Source of the DNA: Microthyrium microscopicum
Lineage: Eukaryota; Ascomycota; Dothideomycetes; Microthyriales; Microthyriaceae
Assembly: GCA_010405405.1 (NCBI GenBank)
Contig: MU004231.1
Location: forward strand, 1,047,736-1,111,735
Reading direction: 5' to 3'
DNA length: 64,000 bases
The notes beneath the pieces are model-generated. The model was not told where the DNA came from. It saw only the letters and a list, made by a program, of their open reading frames with translations, and searched no databases. Every line of letters starts with the position of its first letter. The stretch's first letter is position 1. Below are positions 1 to 12,700 of this stretch, piece by piece. The translations under genes were made by a program, and so were the position numbers.

Positions 1-11
1 CCCTCTGCGGC

Positions 12-638
12 ATGTATGCACTTACAGCTCTAAGACTTTGTCAGATGGGATGCATCGGCCCGCACCTGCCATTCAACAGCACTGTCGTCAAGAATCTAAT
101 TTGCCTGAATCTAGTGTCATTAGATATCGGAGCCTTCGAGAACAAATTTTTGCTGGTCTTGGCCAACTGTATTGAAATTGTTCACCCTCACAACCAATCC
201 GTCTGGGTCATCTGCGAGGCAGCTGGGCAATTCATGCGGCAACTGAATGATCCAAAAATGCGAAAAAGCGTTTATGAGATCATCACTCATGATCATTTGG
301 CGAGAGACAAAGATAAACTGGAAAAGGTTGAAGTGGAATATGTGACCGAAGATGAATACATCATGGAGGATGAGGACATGGACGAAGATGAGAATAAGAG
401 TGAAAGAAGGGATGAAAAGCGAGAGCTGATCGACAATATTATAGTGCGCATTCCTAAATCGAGTCAAGAGGATACTAACACGTTCAAGGCAAATTTAGAC
501 CAAAACTTCTCCTGTCTCATATCGCACGGACAACGATTTCTGGAGAACGCTGGAGTCAACTGGCAGAACTCGACAATGGTACTCCCATGGCAGTTAGAAG
601 CAGAGCAGAAAGTAGATATGAAGGGCGAGGACGGGTAA
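12..638 (+). CDS. Hypothetical acidic protein, possibly 5'-truncated by window edge
   Basis: An uninterrupted frame of 208 codons. The middle (about residues 105-135) is a run of Asp/Glu with scattered Lys, and the C-terminal third is hydrophilic. There is no signal peptide or membrane segment. I do not recognise a family. The first Met lies 12 bases from the window edge, so the true protein may begin outside and this may be the last exon of a longer gene. Composition is normal, unlike the AT-rich DNA that follows, so it is probably a retained host gene. Confidence 0.45.
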   Translation: MYALTALRLCQMGCIGPHLPFNSTVVKNLICLNLVSLDIGAFENKFLLVLANCIEIVHPHNQSVWVICEAAGQFMRQLNDPKMRKSVYEIITHDHLARDKDKLEKVEVEYVTEDEYIMEDEDMDEDENKSERRDEKRELIDNIIVRIPKSSQEDTNTFKANLDQNFSCLISHGQRFLENAGVNWQNSTMVLPWQLEAEQKVDMKGEDG

Positions 639-639
639 A

Positions 640-2090
640 AGTAGGACAGGCGCGAGATTCTTGTTCCATTCCAAATACACCTTGATCTAAGTCATCCCCG
701 CCTTGCTTTCTGCGTTCAAGTCTGCACAGTGAAAGCCCCTCTGTAGGATGACCTCGTGGTGAAAGGATCACGGGTACAAACATGTGAGCAGATCTTTTAC
801 AATACCTCTATCTAGCTTATTGGCTGGTCTGCTTCCTATGATCAAAATGACCTGACGGCAGACGGATCGGAAGGTTTCATTCGATTACTTCCTTATCTTC
901 AATTCTCGAAGAACTTTCTTAGCGAATCCACTGCTACTTTCGTCCCCTCCACATCAATGCTCTCTTCTTTAAACAATAAAAAGCGATTGAGATATCTACA
1001 CAACACCTCCAAGTTATAATCAGTCCAGAGCGAGTCCTAAACTAGGTATAGCGAAATTCCGAGCCCAAAAGTACTATAGATAAGTAATACATTCTACTTC
1101 CAGCTCATTTTATCAAGTTTTCGTCCTTATAGGCCGTATCTAGTCTATTAATTAGGGTTCAACATGCCGTCAAAGTTCTTTAAGATATATTACAAATAAT
1201 CTTAAAGATTTATAAAGTCTTTTTATTCGAATCCAAGCTGTTTAATAATATAATACTACAGATGAGCGCTCTCTAGTATAATTTTAATACATCCAAGCCC
1301 TATAGCGTACGCTCTAACTCTAATTTACAAAATCCATTCGCCTTTGTCCCGACCTAGGATCTCTAACAGTATCTTCTTATTAATAGCTATATCTAATATT
1401 AAAAGCAAGACACTTAATAGCAATAAGTTCTAGCAAAGTTTAATATTAGAGGCCTAGAAGAATTAGCTATCGTTCTACACTTTGTCTAGACAATTGAACT
1501 ATAGCTTAATATAGAATATTAGTAAGATAGAATAATTCGTATTAGGAAGTGGCAAGAATATCTAGCACTTATAAGCATCTTAAGTGGCGGCCAAAGCTAC
1601 GCAATAAATAAAACAAGGGTTCTACATATATATATATATATACATGCAGCCTAGGCTGATTTCATTATTTAATTGCATCCTTATAATGTAGCTGAAATCA
1701 ATATTTAAAGGCTAAGCTAAAGATATAGGAAATACAAGTGCACTAACGTCGTCGTTTTCTCTTTTCCTTTGGTCCACCTAAGTTGACGCCCTCCTTACCT
1801 TAATTCTATTCCTTAACTTTCATTTGCGAATTTTCAACCCAGTGAAGCAGGCACTCAACTACGATCCAAAAGGAGCGTACATTAAGCAATAGATACCCAA
1901 ACTGCGTAATCTAGCAATTTTAGATCTAGAAGGGAACGTAGATGCGTAGATACTACTAAAACTATATTAGCCCTATAACTTAAATACAACTAAGAGGAAG
2001 GCGATACACTTAGATAAGGCAGATTTTGTAGTTAACCTACTTATAAAGATTAAATTTTCAATTAATATAAAGCTAAGGACGAACAGCCAT
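640..2090. other. AT-rich, RIP-like intergenic stretch with no supported gene
   Basis: After about position 1000 the sequence becomes rich in TA dinucleotides and poor in CA/TG, with stops in all frames. This is the pattern RIP leaves. A short TA microsatellite lies at about 1628-1642. I see no recognisable protein, RNA gene or terminal repeat. Confidence 0.5.
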
Positions 2091-2094
2091 AGAA

Positions 2095-2650
2095 ATAGAG
2101 TACAAGGGCGTAGTAGATAGAGATCTACAAGAAGCTGGAGAGAAGCAGATACCACTGGTGTAAATGACTCGGAGAGAGGAAGGTAAGGGGGAGGGCAAGG
2201 GCGAGGACGAAGAGGAAGAATAGTTAAGGAAAATGTAACGGAAATGTCAAACGCTCGCCAGAGTAGTGATGAGGTAAGAACAACGGGAAATGAAGCACAA
2301 GATGGTGGGCCTCAACAAGAGGTAGGGAGTCCTAAAGTACTGCAAACTGGATTAGCAATAAAGAGGGCGACATCACGGCTAGCCAGCGCCGAATTCTAAT
2401 CTCTCTCTTTATCGCAACTTCGTATGCCAAGAGTGTCATCTAGTTATTTAAAGAATCCTATATAATCACCTCATGCATAATCCAAAGGCGAACTCTTCAT
2501 TTCATAATTTATCGAAGTGTTCAGATAATCTCCTAGTTATTAAAGTTAGAAATAGGCCAATTAAAGCTCTGAGACGTTACCAAGTAAAGAGTTTGAAATC
2601 TTTTACGCCCCTCCTCATTACCTATATACCTTAAGCGCTTGCAAGTACCC
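2095..2650. repeat. Diverged copy A of a segmental duplication (partner at about 3362-4022)
   Basis: This stretch aligns base by base, with indels, to 3362-4022 in the same orientation. Shared landmarks are a short coding tail ending GEKQIPLV plus stop, the string AAGTACTGCAAACTG, GCCAGCGCCG, and a later block AGATAATCTCCTAGT followed by GAGACGTTACC. Most differences are transitions, with copy A the more AT-rich, as expected if RIP acted on a duplicated segment. The right end corresponds to the last codons of the SET/JmjC-like gene. Confidence 0.7.
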
Positions 2651-3361
2651 TTCATCACGCTGCGCTACTAGCAATCCAAGGTGCGTGGCTGCTCGCTCAT
2701 CATTTAATTCGGACACCTGAACCTCTGTTGTTACGACACATAGGCTTATCAGCAAGCAAGGCTCAGCCAGCCGACAATGGTAGGAAGCATAGCCCACTAC
2801 AAGCCACCAATTACAATTAAGGCTAGGTAGGTCGTGAAGACTTAAGAGAACCAGGTCGGCATAAATTATCTATACTCAAAAACATTCTCCTTCATCTTAA
2901 GATTCTCCTATGTCTAGTCGTCGATCTTCCCAACAAGCACCTACTCTGCTCCGTAAAAGCACCTCTATAAGACAACCTCGTGGTGAAAAACTCACTATTT
3001 AAGTTAGTGAGAGTTCGGAAAACCTAGTCGCCGTATCAACAAGTTCATCCCAAATTCCAGTGGACGCCAACTCCCGCTATAGAGTTTATTTTAAGCACTA
3101 CCAAGAGAGTGAGGAGGTATAACAGGCACAGCCATGTAAATATATATTCCACTTTGCGTACATCGAAAAGGCGAGTATTCCATGCTTCAGGTTTAGACTA
3201 AGCTAATACAAGAAGTAGTAGTACAAAGAGTCCAAAGAGTCTTGTCCTTTATATCGCGGGAATATCGCCATAGGGCTACCCCCAACGGCAAGCACTTAAA
3301 AGGGAGGGCGCAGGTTTTATGGTATACCCGCTTTGAAGATCCGATTGATGGAAAGCCAAGG

Positions 3362-4022
3362 AGGAACTACCAAAGAGGCGTGGTGGATAGAGCTCTGGAA
3401 AAAGCTGGAGAGAAGCAGATACCGCTAGTGTGAATGACTCAGGAAAAGGGGTACGAGAACGAGAACGAGAGCAAGTAAGAGGAGGAAGAGAAAGAAGAAG
3501 AAGAATAGCTAAGGATAGTAGTCGAACGCTCGTGAGAGAAGCGGCGAGAACAGCAGGAAGTGAAGTGTAGAGAGTGCTGAAGTACTGCAAACTGAGTTGG
3601 CGATAAGGAGCGTGACTTCACGGCCTGCCAGCGCCGGATTCTGGGCTTGTCGTGAAATCGTATGTCGATAATTGATCTGATTAGTCATTTGGAGAATTCT
3701 TTGCAGTCGACCTTAAGGTGCCTTCCTGTTCGTTAGTGAGATGAGCAGTTGTATCTTGGAAGAGGGTAAAGCGATGAATTTGGGAAGTCCGATTTCAAAG
3801 TGCTGTGAAACCATTGTAGCGTCTAATGAGGCCCCCTTTTTTCTCCGTTGACTCATGCACGATCTGAACACGAAGGCTCCAGGATTCGTTCAAGTCTTCG
3901 GATAATCTCCTAGTCATTAAGTCAGCAATGGGCCAGTCTGAAGCTCGGAGACGTTACCGAGCAATGAGTCTAAATTCTTTTACGGCCTTCTTCACCGCCT
4001 AGATACTCCAAGCGCTTAAGAC
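3362..4022. repeat. Better-preserved copy B of the segmental duplication
   Basis: Partner of 2095-2650. It holds the end of a plus-strand reading frame (3242-3433, unknown protein ending GEKQIPLV) and, at the right, the 3' end of the minus-strand SET/JmjC-like gene. Copy B keeps more G and C than copy A. A duplication of several hundred bases is in the size range that provokes RIP, which may explain the stop codons in the adjoining gene. Confidence 0.65.
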
Positions 4023-6603
4023 TACTTTCGTTCTCAACTATATTTGCAATTTCTGTCCAGAGGAGGAGATCGGAATTAGTCACATCCTCGTTCGTAATTT
4101 CAGGATGTTTGAGCTGGTTAAGCATCACCTGAGCGGAATTGTGTAGCCCAGACCAACGGAAATTAAAGCCTAAAAAGGCTACCATATGTGGCTCTGATAC
4201 CAAGCGGAAAACGAAGTGGATAGTCCCAGCGTAAAAGAAGACTATCTCACTTCGATTAAGAACGCGGAACCAAGCCTAGGAAGGACAGATCTGTCGTGAT
4301 AGATGCCAAGCTTTGCGGTCATCATCACTTAGATCTGAGAACCAGCCATATCCAATGCGGCTGCGTTGGCAAGTGATGAAAGTGTCTTTTCCTCCCCAGT
4401 CTTCATGGGGCGGACTGAGGGCGCCGCTTTGCCCAACTAGTGCCCAATGCCTTCCGTCGGTCACACGTGTCCGACCTGCTTTGCCTTCAGAGGCGCATCG
4501 GTGGAGAGCGCGGTGATACACCCGAGAATTAACACCACGCAGAAATTCCGGATCGGACGACGGGATGGGATTCGCGAGCTCCAACGCGTTCAAATATTCA
4601 GTACCCTCACACCTGAATCGTTCATAAAGCTGGCCTATGGTCATGCGGCTTGCAGTTTCGTCCGCGTTCGTTCGTAATTTCAGAGGAGTTTGGACGTCCA
4701 CTGTCCATTTCATCTGGTCTGGCGAATATTCCTCGAAAAATGCCGTGAGAGGATCCGAAGCTGTCCAATTCACTAGATTTGGCGTGCTGACAAAGATCGG
4801 ACCGTTGATGGGGGCACCACTTTCGATGAGCTCTTTTGCGTCCTCTTCTGAGAGCATATGTGCCTCATCCTGGCTCGGAGGTCTCATGCTTTTGAAGAAG
4901 TCTTTCATGACCCTGTAGTCGTAACAGAGCTGGGATTCCGGGGATTGCTCCTTCAGAATACGGTCCGTCTGCTTTATGATCGCCTTTTGGAACACCTGCT
5001 CTTCTCGCAGTCGGCCGCTTCTCAGGTCTTTGCATCCTTTTGAACTCAAAGCGGGTGAGCTAGGCTGAGTACTCCCTGTACGAAGAGGCCAGAACCGGCG
5101 CAGATGCCTCACGTTGATCGTACCAGTGGGCTTGCAGGTCGCACAAGAACAGTTCTCGTTACCTCTACCAAAAAAATCAGCAGAGTAGTACACTGTTATC
5201 TCTTCGCCTTCTTCAACGTTTCGAACTGTAGTGAAAACGGTGTGGTCGCCCTTTGCTTCCAGCTTCGAGTTGGGCTTGCAGTCGTGGTCGACAAAACGAG
5301 CAGGTCCAGCAGTGATGTAGCGCTTCCCACATGCTCCGTCTATGCGACCCAGGCTACTGTAGGTTCCCTTAGTTGCATTGGTGACTGTCGCGTTGGCTCC
5401 CTTGAGATATTTGACTTGGGTGCCTTTCTCCATCGTCTTCTTTGCCACTACACACCATTCTTCGTGTTGCGAATATTGTTGAGTTGTTGCCAATTCGAAG
5501 GGACAGTCTGACGACAGCATATCGCAGTATAAAGCGAGTTGCATGCGGAGATCGTGCAGGTCAGGAGAGTCGAGCCCAAGGGGAGTTCGAATACTGGTTA
5601 TGAGCGACGAGAGAGCGGCGACGACTTGTTCATCGTGCGCCTCGCCGGAGAAGAGAGAAATCCTGACAACGGTTGTCGCTTGGAATGTTTGATTGTACTT
5701 TGTGACCTTGCAAATGTCATCGAGCAGTATGTCCGTCACACAATCATCGGCAAGTAGAAGGTCGTCCAGTTCTGCCCCTCTTCTCACTCCCTGCGCTTCG
5801 CCATGGACATCACCGCCGTTCGTTGGTTGCTCCAAGCTCTTCCATGACCTATCAAGAGTCCCAGACGCTTTCAGCCTCCGACCTCGTCGTCGTCGCGGAA
5901 CCTTACTGCACGATCCATCCGCTTTGTATGTGCCCTGCGACGTAATTCCTGACGTGGAGCGCAACTGGCGGATTGGAATAACTTCAGTATCTTTTGTGAC
6001 ACGTCCAGTCTGCGTTCGTTGTTGTAGACTCTTAGTGTTGGATGTGTCATTGGTGTGTCGATTATCTGAAGCCGGTCGAAGTGGTGAGAAAAGAGCGATG
6101 ACTAGATCAGAAATGACCACAAAGCCTTCATGATCGAAATCATAGCCGGAAAGTTCGCTAAAACGAAGTCGAAGTCAAAGTTAAATTTGCTACTTCCACA
6201 CCACCCAATTAAAGTCAGCTTCACCAAGCCATTCCCTCAAGTATTCAACGTGCTGCGTGGAAAAGGTGACGGGGGTTAACCTGTCGCAACTGGCTTTCCG
6301 CCATGGACCTATCGCGGTGATCATTTAGTTCAGCTTGATGCAAGCCTTCTGCCAATCTAGCTCAGCCTTGCATGCTTTATTCGCATATCGAAGCAAATTG
6401 TAGCTCCCAGTGGCAAGGCCCAGACGAGTGACAACCGTTTCACCCCAGGCCTTCAAAACATTATGGTAGGGTGTGATACGATACTTGTACGCCTGGGTGG
6501 ACCTCTTTTGGAGCTCAGAAAATTCGGACGGTAGTAGGACAGCGTCCTCCTTGTCGCAATGCTTCCCAATAAGCTGGAGAAGAAGATATGCCTTCAGATC
6601 CAT
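3970..6603 (-). pseudogene. SET9-like SET domain fused to a C-terminal JmjC-like domain, with two in-frame stops
   Basis: The long open part (6120 to 4276) holds a SET domain at about residues 207-315 of that part: DCPFEL entry, GPARFVDHDC for the cofactor/active-site knot, EEITVYYS at the catalytic Tyr, then post-SET CSCATC. This best fits Set9/Suv4-20 (H4K20 methyltransferase). Near its end GALSPPHEDWGG gives a JmjC-like H-x-D. Past a TAG (4276-4278) the frame continues with AGTIHFVF and FNFRWSGL, the usual second half of fungal JmjC-like domains, to 3970. Upstream, a 92-codon frame (6603-6325) ends in TAA directly followed, in frame, by an ATG (6324-6322); a very short intron about 6158-6193 would join that to the SET part. 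Both stops could be RIP products (CAA to TAA; CAG or TGG to TAG). The N-terminal join is tentative. A nuclear chromatin protein is inferred. Confidence 0.7.
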
Positions 6604-6825
6604 CTAAAAGCTTTCTTCGAGTATGTGGGAGCATTCAATCTTGGCCAGCTCTTTTTTTACTTCAGCACTCTAGCATGAAGCGAAGGCGCTCTCCATCCGC
6701 TGAAACTCGGGGCCGCACACATCGTCAAGTGGCAGTGGAGGTGTTAGTGTCGCCATGGCGGAGAGGAGAACATCGGTTGGGGCAGTGGTTAGCCCGCACA
6801 CGTGGGCAAACCGCGGGAAACGTGT

Positions 6826-6900
6826 TCGTCGTCGTCGTCGTCGCCGCTAAGGTTGTCGAAGTTGTCGAAGTTGTTGAGGTCGTTGAGGTCGCTCGAACGC
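6826..6900. repeat. Trinucleotide and 9-bp simple repeats
   Basis: A GTC/CGTC run is followed by about four imperfect copies of GTTGTCGAA / GTTGAGGTC. The open frames across it on both strands translate to low-complexity VVE or TTS runs and are not supported as genes. Confidence 0.6.
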
Positions 6901-6952
6901 GATTGAAGAAAGTGAAACGCTTCCGGACGCGTTCACAAAGAATGACGGAGCG

Positions 6953-6999
6953 CGAGCGCACGGGCCACACAAGACAGTTTTGTGTGGTCCGTGCGCTCG
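6953..6999. other. 20-bp inverted repeat with 7-nt loop (stable hairpin)
   Basis: The left arm 6953-6972 (CGAGCGCACGGGCCACACAA) pairs with 6980-6999 with one mismatch that would be a G:U pair in RNA. The loop is GACAGTT. A smaller hairpin, ACTCTG with CAGAGT, follows at 7004-7020. No adjacent T-run marks a polymerase III terminator. The function is unknown; a transposon end or cruciform element are options. Confidence 0.6.
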
Positions 7000-7259
7000 T
7001 GGAACTCTGAGAGGCAGAGTCTGACCGACATGGGCAATCTGAGCACGATATAATGTTAGGCTACAAAGCTATGAGATCATACTGATTTTTAGGGGAGTTG
7101 TCCAGTTCACGTGCAGCGGAAAGTATATTAAAACAAGTAGCAGTCAGTCTTAATTGCTAGTGCCTAAAAACGCCTTCGTTTCGTCCCTAGAAAGTCAAAT
7201 TCGTCAGAAACTTTCCTCTTTTGATAATCAGGGCTGCCGAAGAACGATTTCAGACGTTG

Positions 7260-9536
7260 TTACTTAATCAGCGTGTTGACCAAGAACGGAGAGGCGCTAA
7301 TATTCCAAGTTTCAGCCTGTCCCCTCTTCAATAATATGGCAAATAAGTCGGTGGTGTTTATCTCAATACTCTTTCGAAAATTGCCATCTTTATCCCAGTA
7401 GGAAGGGTCATCAATCGAATAGATTGGGCAGCCATCCAGTAGAAATTGCGCTGATTCTGCCGAGAGCCGTTCCATTAGCTTTAGAAAGGCTTAATCTGTA
7501 ACTGGTACGGAGTATAAAATGCGTCCTAAACCTACAAACTTTCCTTTATACCTATCTAAATCTCTATCTAGTTTGAAATAGAACAAGGATGCAACTAAGC
7601 TATACGCTACGTTATCTATAGGCTTAGACATCGAGCCATCTCTATTAGCTTGCTCTTTTATTATTAGCATACTCGCCATATTATCTAGTCTTAACCTAAA
7701 TCCATTAAGCGTAGTGTCAATTCGATGATACCACTCTAGAATACACTAAGTTTGGATCGCTTCTCTAATCTGCTTATTCTATAGCTTCTCCCAGAAGGCT
7801 TCACCTAGCTTACACAAAATGCTTTTATATCGTATATTGTTAGATACCCTATTAGGCACGTTAGCATGGTACGGTTCGCTAGTCCCTAAAGAGATAATAA
7901 AGTTAGGCTTGCTACTTAAAGGGAACAAAGCTGCTGCCTCAGAGAGCGCTAAAATTAATAGATTATTTACGAATGGTCCTACATCTTAAAACGTGCTAAC
8001 ATTACGGATGTGTTTCAGAGGAAAAAATCTGTAGCTTATTAATTAGTTACAGAACACCGGGATAAGAGTTAACGTACCCAAGTGCAGTAGAAGCTAAACG
8101 TGCTCTACATTCAGGTTGTTAGCATAGTTTTAAGCTTTCTCTACGAACTTACATTTCCTATAGCGGAACATTTCCTGATCCGTCCTTTGGCTTTATAACG
8201 CGTTCTTCTGCTCTAGTTAGGTCTTAGTCTATTTAAAGCGCGTAAGACGTACCTTAACCTTCAACTCGGTCGCCTACACCATTATAGTTCGTGAAGATAC
8301 GGCGAGACGGCGTACCGCTAACAGTTACTACGGGAAGGCCGACACGTGTTCCTGTAGTTATTACATAAGAGATATCTAAGATACTCCTATCATCTCCAAA
8401 GACCTGTTTCAGCGCCAATTCAATGTTCTTAGGCGCATAAAGTCCGTTAGCAAAGTACGATATCAAAAGTTTAATAAAGTTACAGAAGATTGGAATTTTA
8501 GACACTATCCAAGGCGTAAAAGCAACTTTAGCAAGTCGTTTAAAAGTATTAGTAGACTCCTTAATGCCCTATCCGTTAACAAACATAGCTAAACAAATAA
8601 GGCCTCCTAGAAAAGGTCAGCTATAGCTGGAGAGTCAATAAGCTAATATAGAAGAACGTACCTGAACTAATCCCAAAAGCGACTTTAAAGAATTACTAGA
8701 AGGGAATTGGTAAGCCGATTCGATCCTATATACGCTTCATCATCCTAAGAGAAGAGGCGCCGCGAATGCTACTACTATTAAGACAAAGAATTCCCACTCT
8801 CGCTATAGGAGGATGAATTTTGATCTTTACTTCCTTAGGCATTTCTTCTCCGCAAAGGAAACAGCGTTATATTTTATACACCTATAGGTCATGCTCGTTA
8901 ACGTCCCTAAAGACTAGAACGTAGTTCTTACATAGGGTATATCTACAAAATAAGCTATACTGTAGTCTTTAACATAGACAGTAGAGACAAGTACTGCTAC
9001 TTTAGATGCCGTACTAATGCTATTTAAAGCGGTTCAAATTATTGCAGTAAATCTCTGCGGCTAATAAAGGACTATGTATTAGCTACTTAAAGAAGCTAAT
9101 TAGATATTTACGGACTAGATTAATAAATCCACTACAAAGGATAATATCGTCCGAATCTAGGAAGGAAATAACCCTCTCTTTCGAAAATGCATCTTTATAG
9201 AGAGAATCTAGTACTTGCTCTAAAGTAAACACTATCGACTTATTAGATATTCCTGCACTAGTTAGGGCATTATAACCTATAGTATAAATTAGGAGGGTAG
9301 CTATCTAGCAGAAGACTAGATGTAATAGTAGAAGCTACAAAGGCGGTAAAGTTCCCAAAACTCCTAATATGCTTCATTAGGTTAGCCAAGTGCTCGTCTA
9401 AATCTTGCAGTGCCGGATTGTCCACTCGTAAAGCCTAGATAAAGTCGAACGGCTCATATATAATTTATAAGAAGTGCTCACATGCACTCGCAAGGAACGC
9501 AGTAAAGTAAGTCATAAAGAAAAGACATCTAAACTA
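7260..9536 (-). pseudogene. Patatin-like phospholipase relict, 3' part (interrupted by LTR element)
   Basis: Minus-strand reading shows the patatin fold in order: the oxyanion loop DGGGxRG degraded to NSSSIRG followed by MMKRI and DRIGLPIPF (about 8.8 kb), the nucleophile elbow GISSG within FFKVAFGISSG (about 8.67 kb), TGTRVGLPVV and FTNYNGVGDRV (8.3 kb), then DVGPFVNN and FIISLGTSEP (8.0-7.9 kb), the Asp-Gly-Gly region and following strand. The C-terminal tail runs to a stop at 7260. A CxxC (CFLCGEE) precedes the domain. The G-to-A losses in the oxyanion loop and the many TAA/TAG codons are typical of RIP. The 5' part lies beyond the LTR insertion at 17188-17975. Patatin-like proteins hydrolyse lipid acyl chains and in fungi often act in non-self recognition. 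Confidence 0.75.
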
Positions 9537-9761
9537 TGACGAGCTGCGGAACTTGGAGCGAGCAGATAATCAGATTATATTCTAGAATCTACGAACAGGA
9601 GAGAGAGAGAAGAAGATCTAGAAGAGCTATAGATCTACGAGGGAAGTAAGTCTGCTTAGCAGATCCTTAGGCGCGCTAACCCCCTTAGGTCTAGCGCGTG
9701 ATTTTATAATAAGATCTCTCTTATAATATCACTATAAAGCCTATAAAGAGAAATTATTATA
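9537..9761 (-). repeat. LTR, left copy (3' LTR of the minus-strand element)
   Basis: 225 bp, matching 16963-17187 along its length, with TG...CA type ends read on the element strand. Differences from the partner are almost all transitions. The outer edge is better preserved than the inner edge. Confidence 0.88.
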
Positions 9762-12700
9762 TAACCTTTTCCTTTAGTATAGCTCTCTAGGCTATAGACT
9801 ACTAATTATATTTACTTTCCTAATCTATTTTATTCTAATCTAGTCTAGTTTGGTCTAGTCTAGTCTAGTCTAGTCTAGTCCTATAAACTTTTAGTAATAA
9901 ATAATATTTTAATCCTTCTATAGTATAATACTAACCTTATTAGTCTTTTAAAGCATCTTAACCTTTGGCTTATTAAGGTAACTATTAAGAAGCATTAACG
10001 AACCCTAAGATATTTTTAAAATACTCTAGTTCTTAAGTCCTAGTAGTCTAATAGTTAGTAATCTTATTAATATAAAGGAATTAGTAATATAATTATTTAC
10101 TCTACTTAATTAGTAAGAACGCTATTAGAGTCATAATTAATATTATTATTAGTAGGCTCTAGTATTAGTAGTATCTAGGTAGGATATAGGCTTAGCTTAC
10201 TAGGGTACTAAGCGTAAAACTTAGCAATAAGCTTTAGTATGTTCTTAGTAGCTGTCTAATTATGCTATTTAGCTTTATTATAACTAGTATACTTAATCTT
10301 ATATTGTAGCTTCTTATATTAACTAGTAAAGCAGCTATTAATAATAGCGTTAATAGACTATTTATTGTTATTTATAGTTTCTCTAACGACTATTAGTAGT
10401 AAATTAGCATGCTTAAGTAGCTTAGTATCATCTATAATATAGTAAAAGACCTAGGCGTAGAAGATATTATATATCTTTATAGAAAAGGAGAGATTAAGTT
10501 TATAGGTAATAGTATTAATTTTCTTAATTATATAAAAGGAACTTGTATTCTTATTATCTAGAGTCTTTAAGAGACGTAAAGTAGGGTAGTTCTATATATC
10601 TAAGCAAACCTAGTTACCTAGTAGCAAATCTAGAGCTATATAGTAATAATAGTTAGTATATTCTGCTTACTAAGCTTATACCTAGATTAATTACTTTATT
10701 AAGTAATTATATATCTTAGCATAACCTTTCTATATTATATCTATATTAATAGCTTCCTTATTAGTAGCTATAGAAGCATTTATAGGTTTTGGGAGGCAAT
10801 ATAAGGACTTAAGGCCTAAATAAGGGTTAAATCTATTTTAAGCTTTAAAGGATATAACTCTTATAGTAGCGTTTATAGCAGAATTAACTATAAATTTAGT
10901 AAAGGGCAGAAGGGCTATCTAGTTATCTTAATCCTAGTTAATAAACGCGTATAAGAACTACTTAAGTACAGCGACTAAGATTTCCATTATATTATTAGTT
11001 TTAGAGTAAAATGCTATACTAAGACAGAGTATTATACCTACGCATTTATATAAGTACTTCTAAAACGTAGAGGTGAATTAGCTACTATAGTCTAAAAAAA
11101 TTATTAATAGCTAGCTAATAAGCTTCTATACGTAGTTAATAAAGGCTAGTACTATTAAGTCTATAAATAGGTCTAGTAGCAAGATAAAATGTTAGGTCTA
11201 TATATATTAGTTAATAACTACTATAATATGTTAGTAGATTATACCTTAGTATAAATAGTAAGGTAGTAAGATAACAAAGTTAATAAAGATATTAGACTAT
11301 ACGTACTTAGAGAGAAGGAATTAACGTAGGAAGCTTTACTTCTTTTAGTAAATAAGTTTAGCGAATACGTATTTATAGCCTTTAATAAAGCTTTTAACGT
11401 TCTATAATATCTTAGGCTACTAGTAATCTTCCTATAAGTAGTAGTAAGTTGTTACTACTCCGCCATAGCTTATAGCTTTATAGTTATATATACTCTATAT
11501 AGCGCAACGCTAAAGCTTACCTTAAGGAATAAAGATTTAGTTATAGTAGAGGATTGTCTTATTAGTAGCTACTACGTAGTCTCTAAGCTTAATCTACTCT
11601 TATTCTAGAATACTAAAGAGTAAAAAGAGCTAATAGTTAGTTTTAGCGTAGCGAATAGTAATTATTATTTTGTCGTACTTTACTATATTTATAATATCCT
11701 ATAAGAACTAGTTACTATTAAAATCTAGGGATAGATTATCTCTTAAGGGATTAAGTAGCTTACCCTTAGGCGTCTTATTATTACTAAAAGACTCTCCTAT
11801 AGAATTAAGTAGCTTACCTATAGGATTAGAAATATCTAACTTATCTTAGGCAATAGTAGTTAAGTATAGTATTAAGAGGTAGGCAAGTTTAATGAGTAAT
11901 ATAGCTAGCTTTATTACGTACTCTATGTTAAATTAGTATAGGAATAGTAAAGGTTAAACTTATTAAGAGACGTAAGGGTTATTATTACTTTATAGGATAT
12001 CTTATAACTAATAAGTAAGGGTATCTACCTTTCTATTAGCTATACTTAGGTAGTACTTTATTTTAAAGTAAAATTAGGAGAGGAACTTAGCCTATCTAGC
12101 TTATCGTTAAGAGAGACGTTTTATTATTATAAATATCTAAAGGTTATAGTAATTAAAGAATACTTAAATAGGGTTAATAGAGCTAAATAGCTCTAGTTCC
12201 TATTCTTTAAATATATAGATAATAGCTAGAAGCTCTTTATCGTAAATATTATAATTATATTCTACTAGGGTTATCTTCTTTAAGAGGTACGTAACTAGGT
12301 AAAGCTTCTTATCGTTACCTTTTTAAGAAAGGACTGTAGCATAGACCTAATCTAAGGTATCTATCTCTAGCCATATTTCTTTTATATAGTTAAAGTAATA
12401 TAATATCTTAGTAAATATAAAGTCTTACTTTAGCTTCTTAAATATATATTCCTTTAGCTTATTAGAATCCTAAAGGAAGATTACCATAGCGTCCTTCTTT
12501 ATAAGTACTATTAATAGTACTATAGTCTTTGAATATTTAAGAATAAATTAGTAATAAAAGTTAGTAAAGCTAAGGAAAGCTTAAACGTCTTTTATTAAAG
12601 AGGGACGTTACTAGTTAACTACGCTTTAAACCTTTTTTAGGTCTATCTTAATGCCTTTAGTAGTAATAATTAGGCTAAGGTATTTAACTTATTAAGTATT

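Noticed and set aside
4190-4203. TGGTATCAGAGCC on the minus strand, identical to the primer-binding site of many copia elements
   Set aside because: It lies inside the readable JmjC-like frame (RLVSEPHMVAF), with no LTR beside it, so chance is the better explanation.
6588-7010. Plus- and minus-strand frames of 80-140 codons
   Set aside because: They run through simple repeats and the hairpin; translation is low-complexity with no domain.
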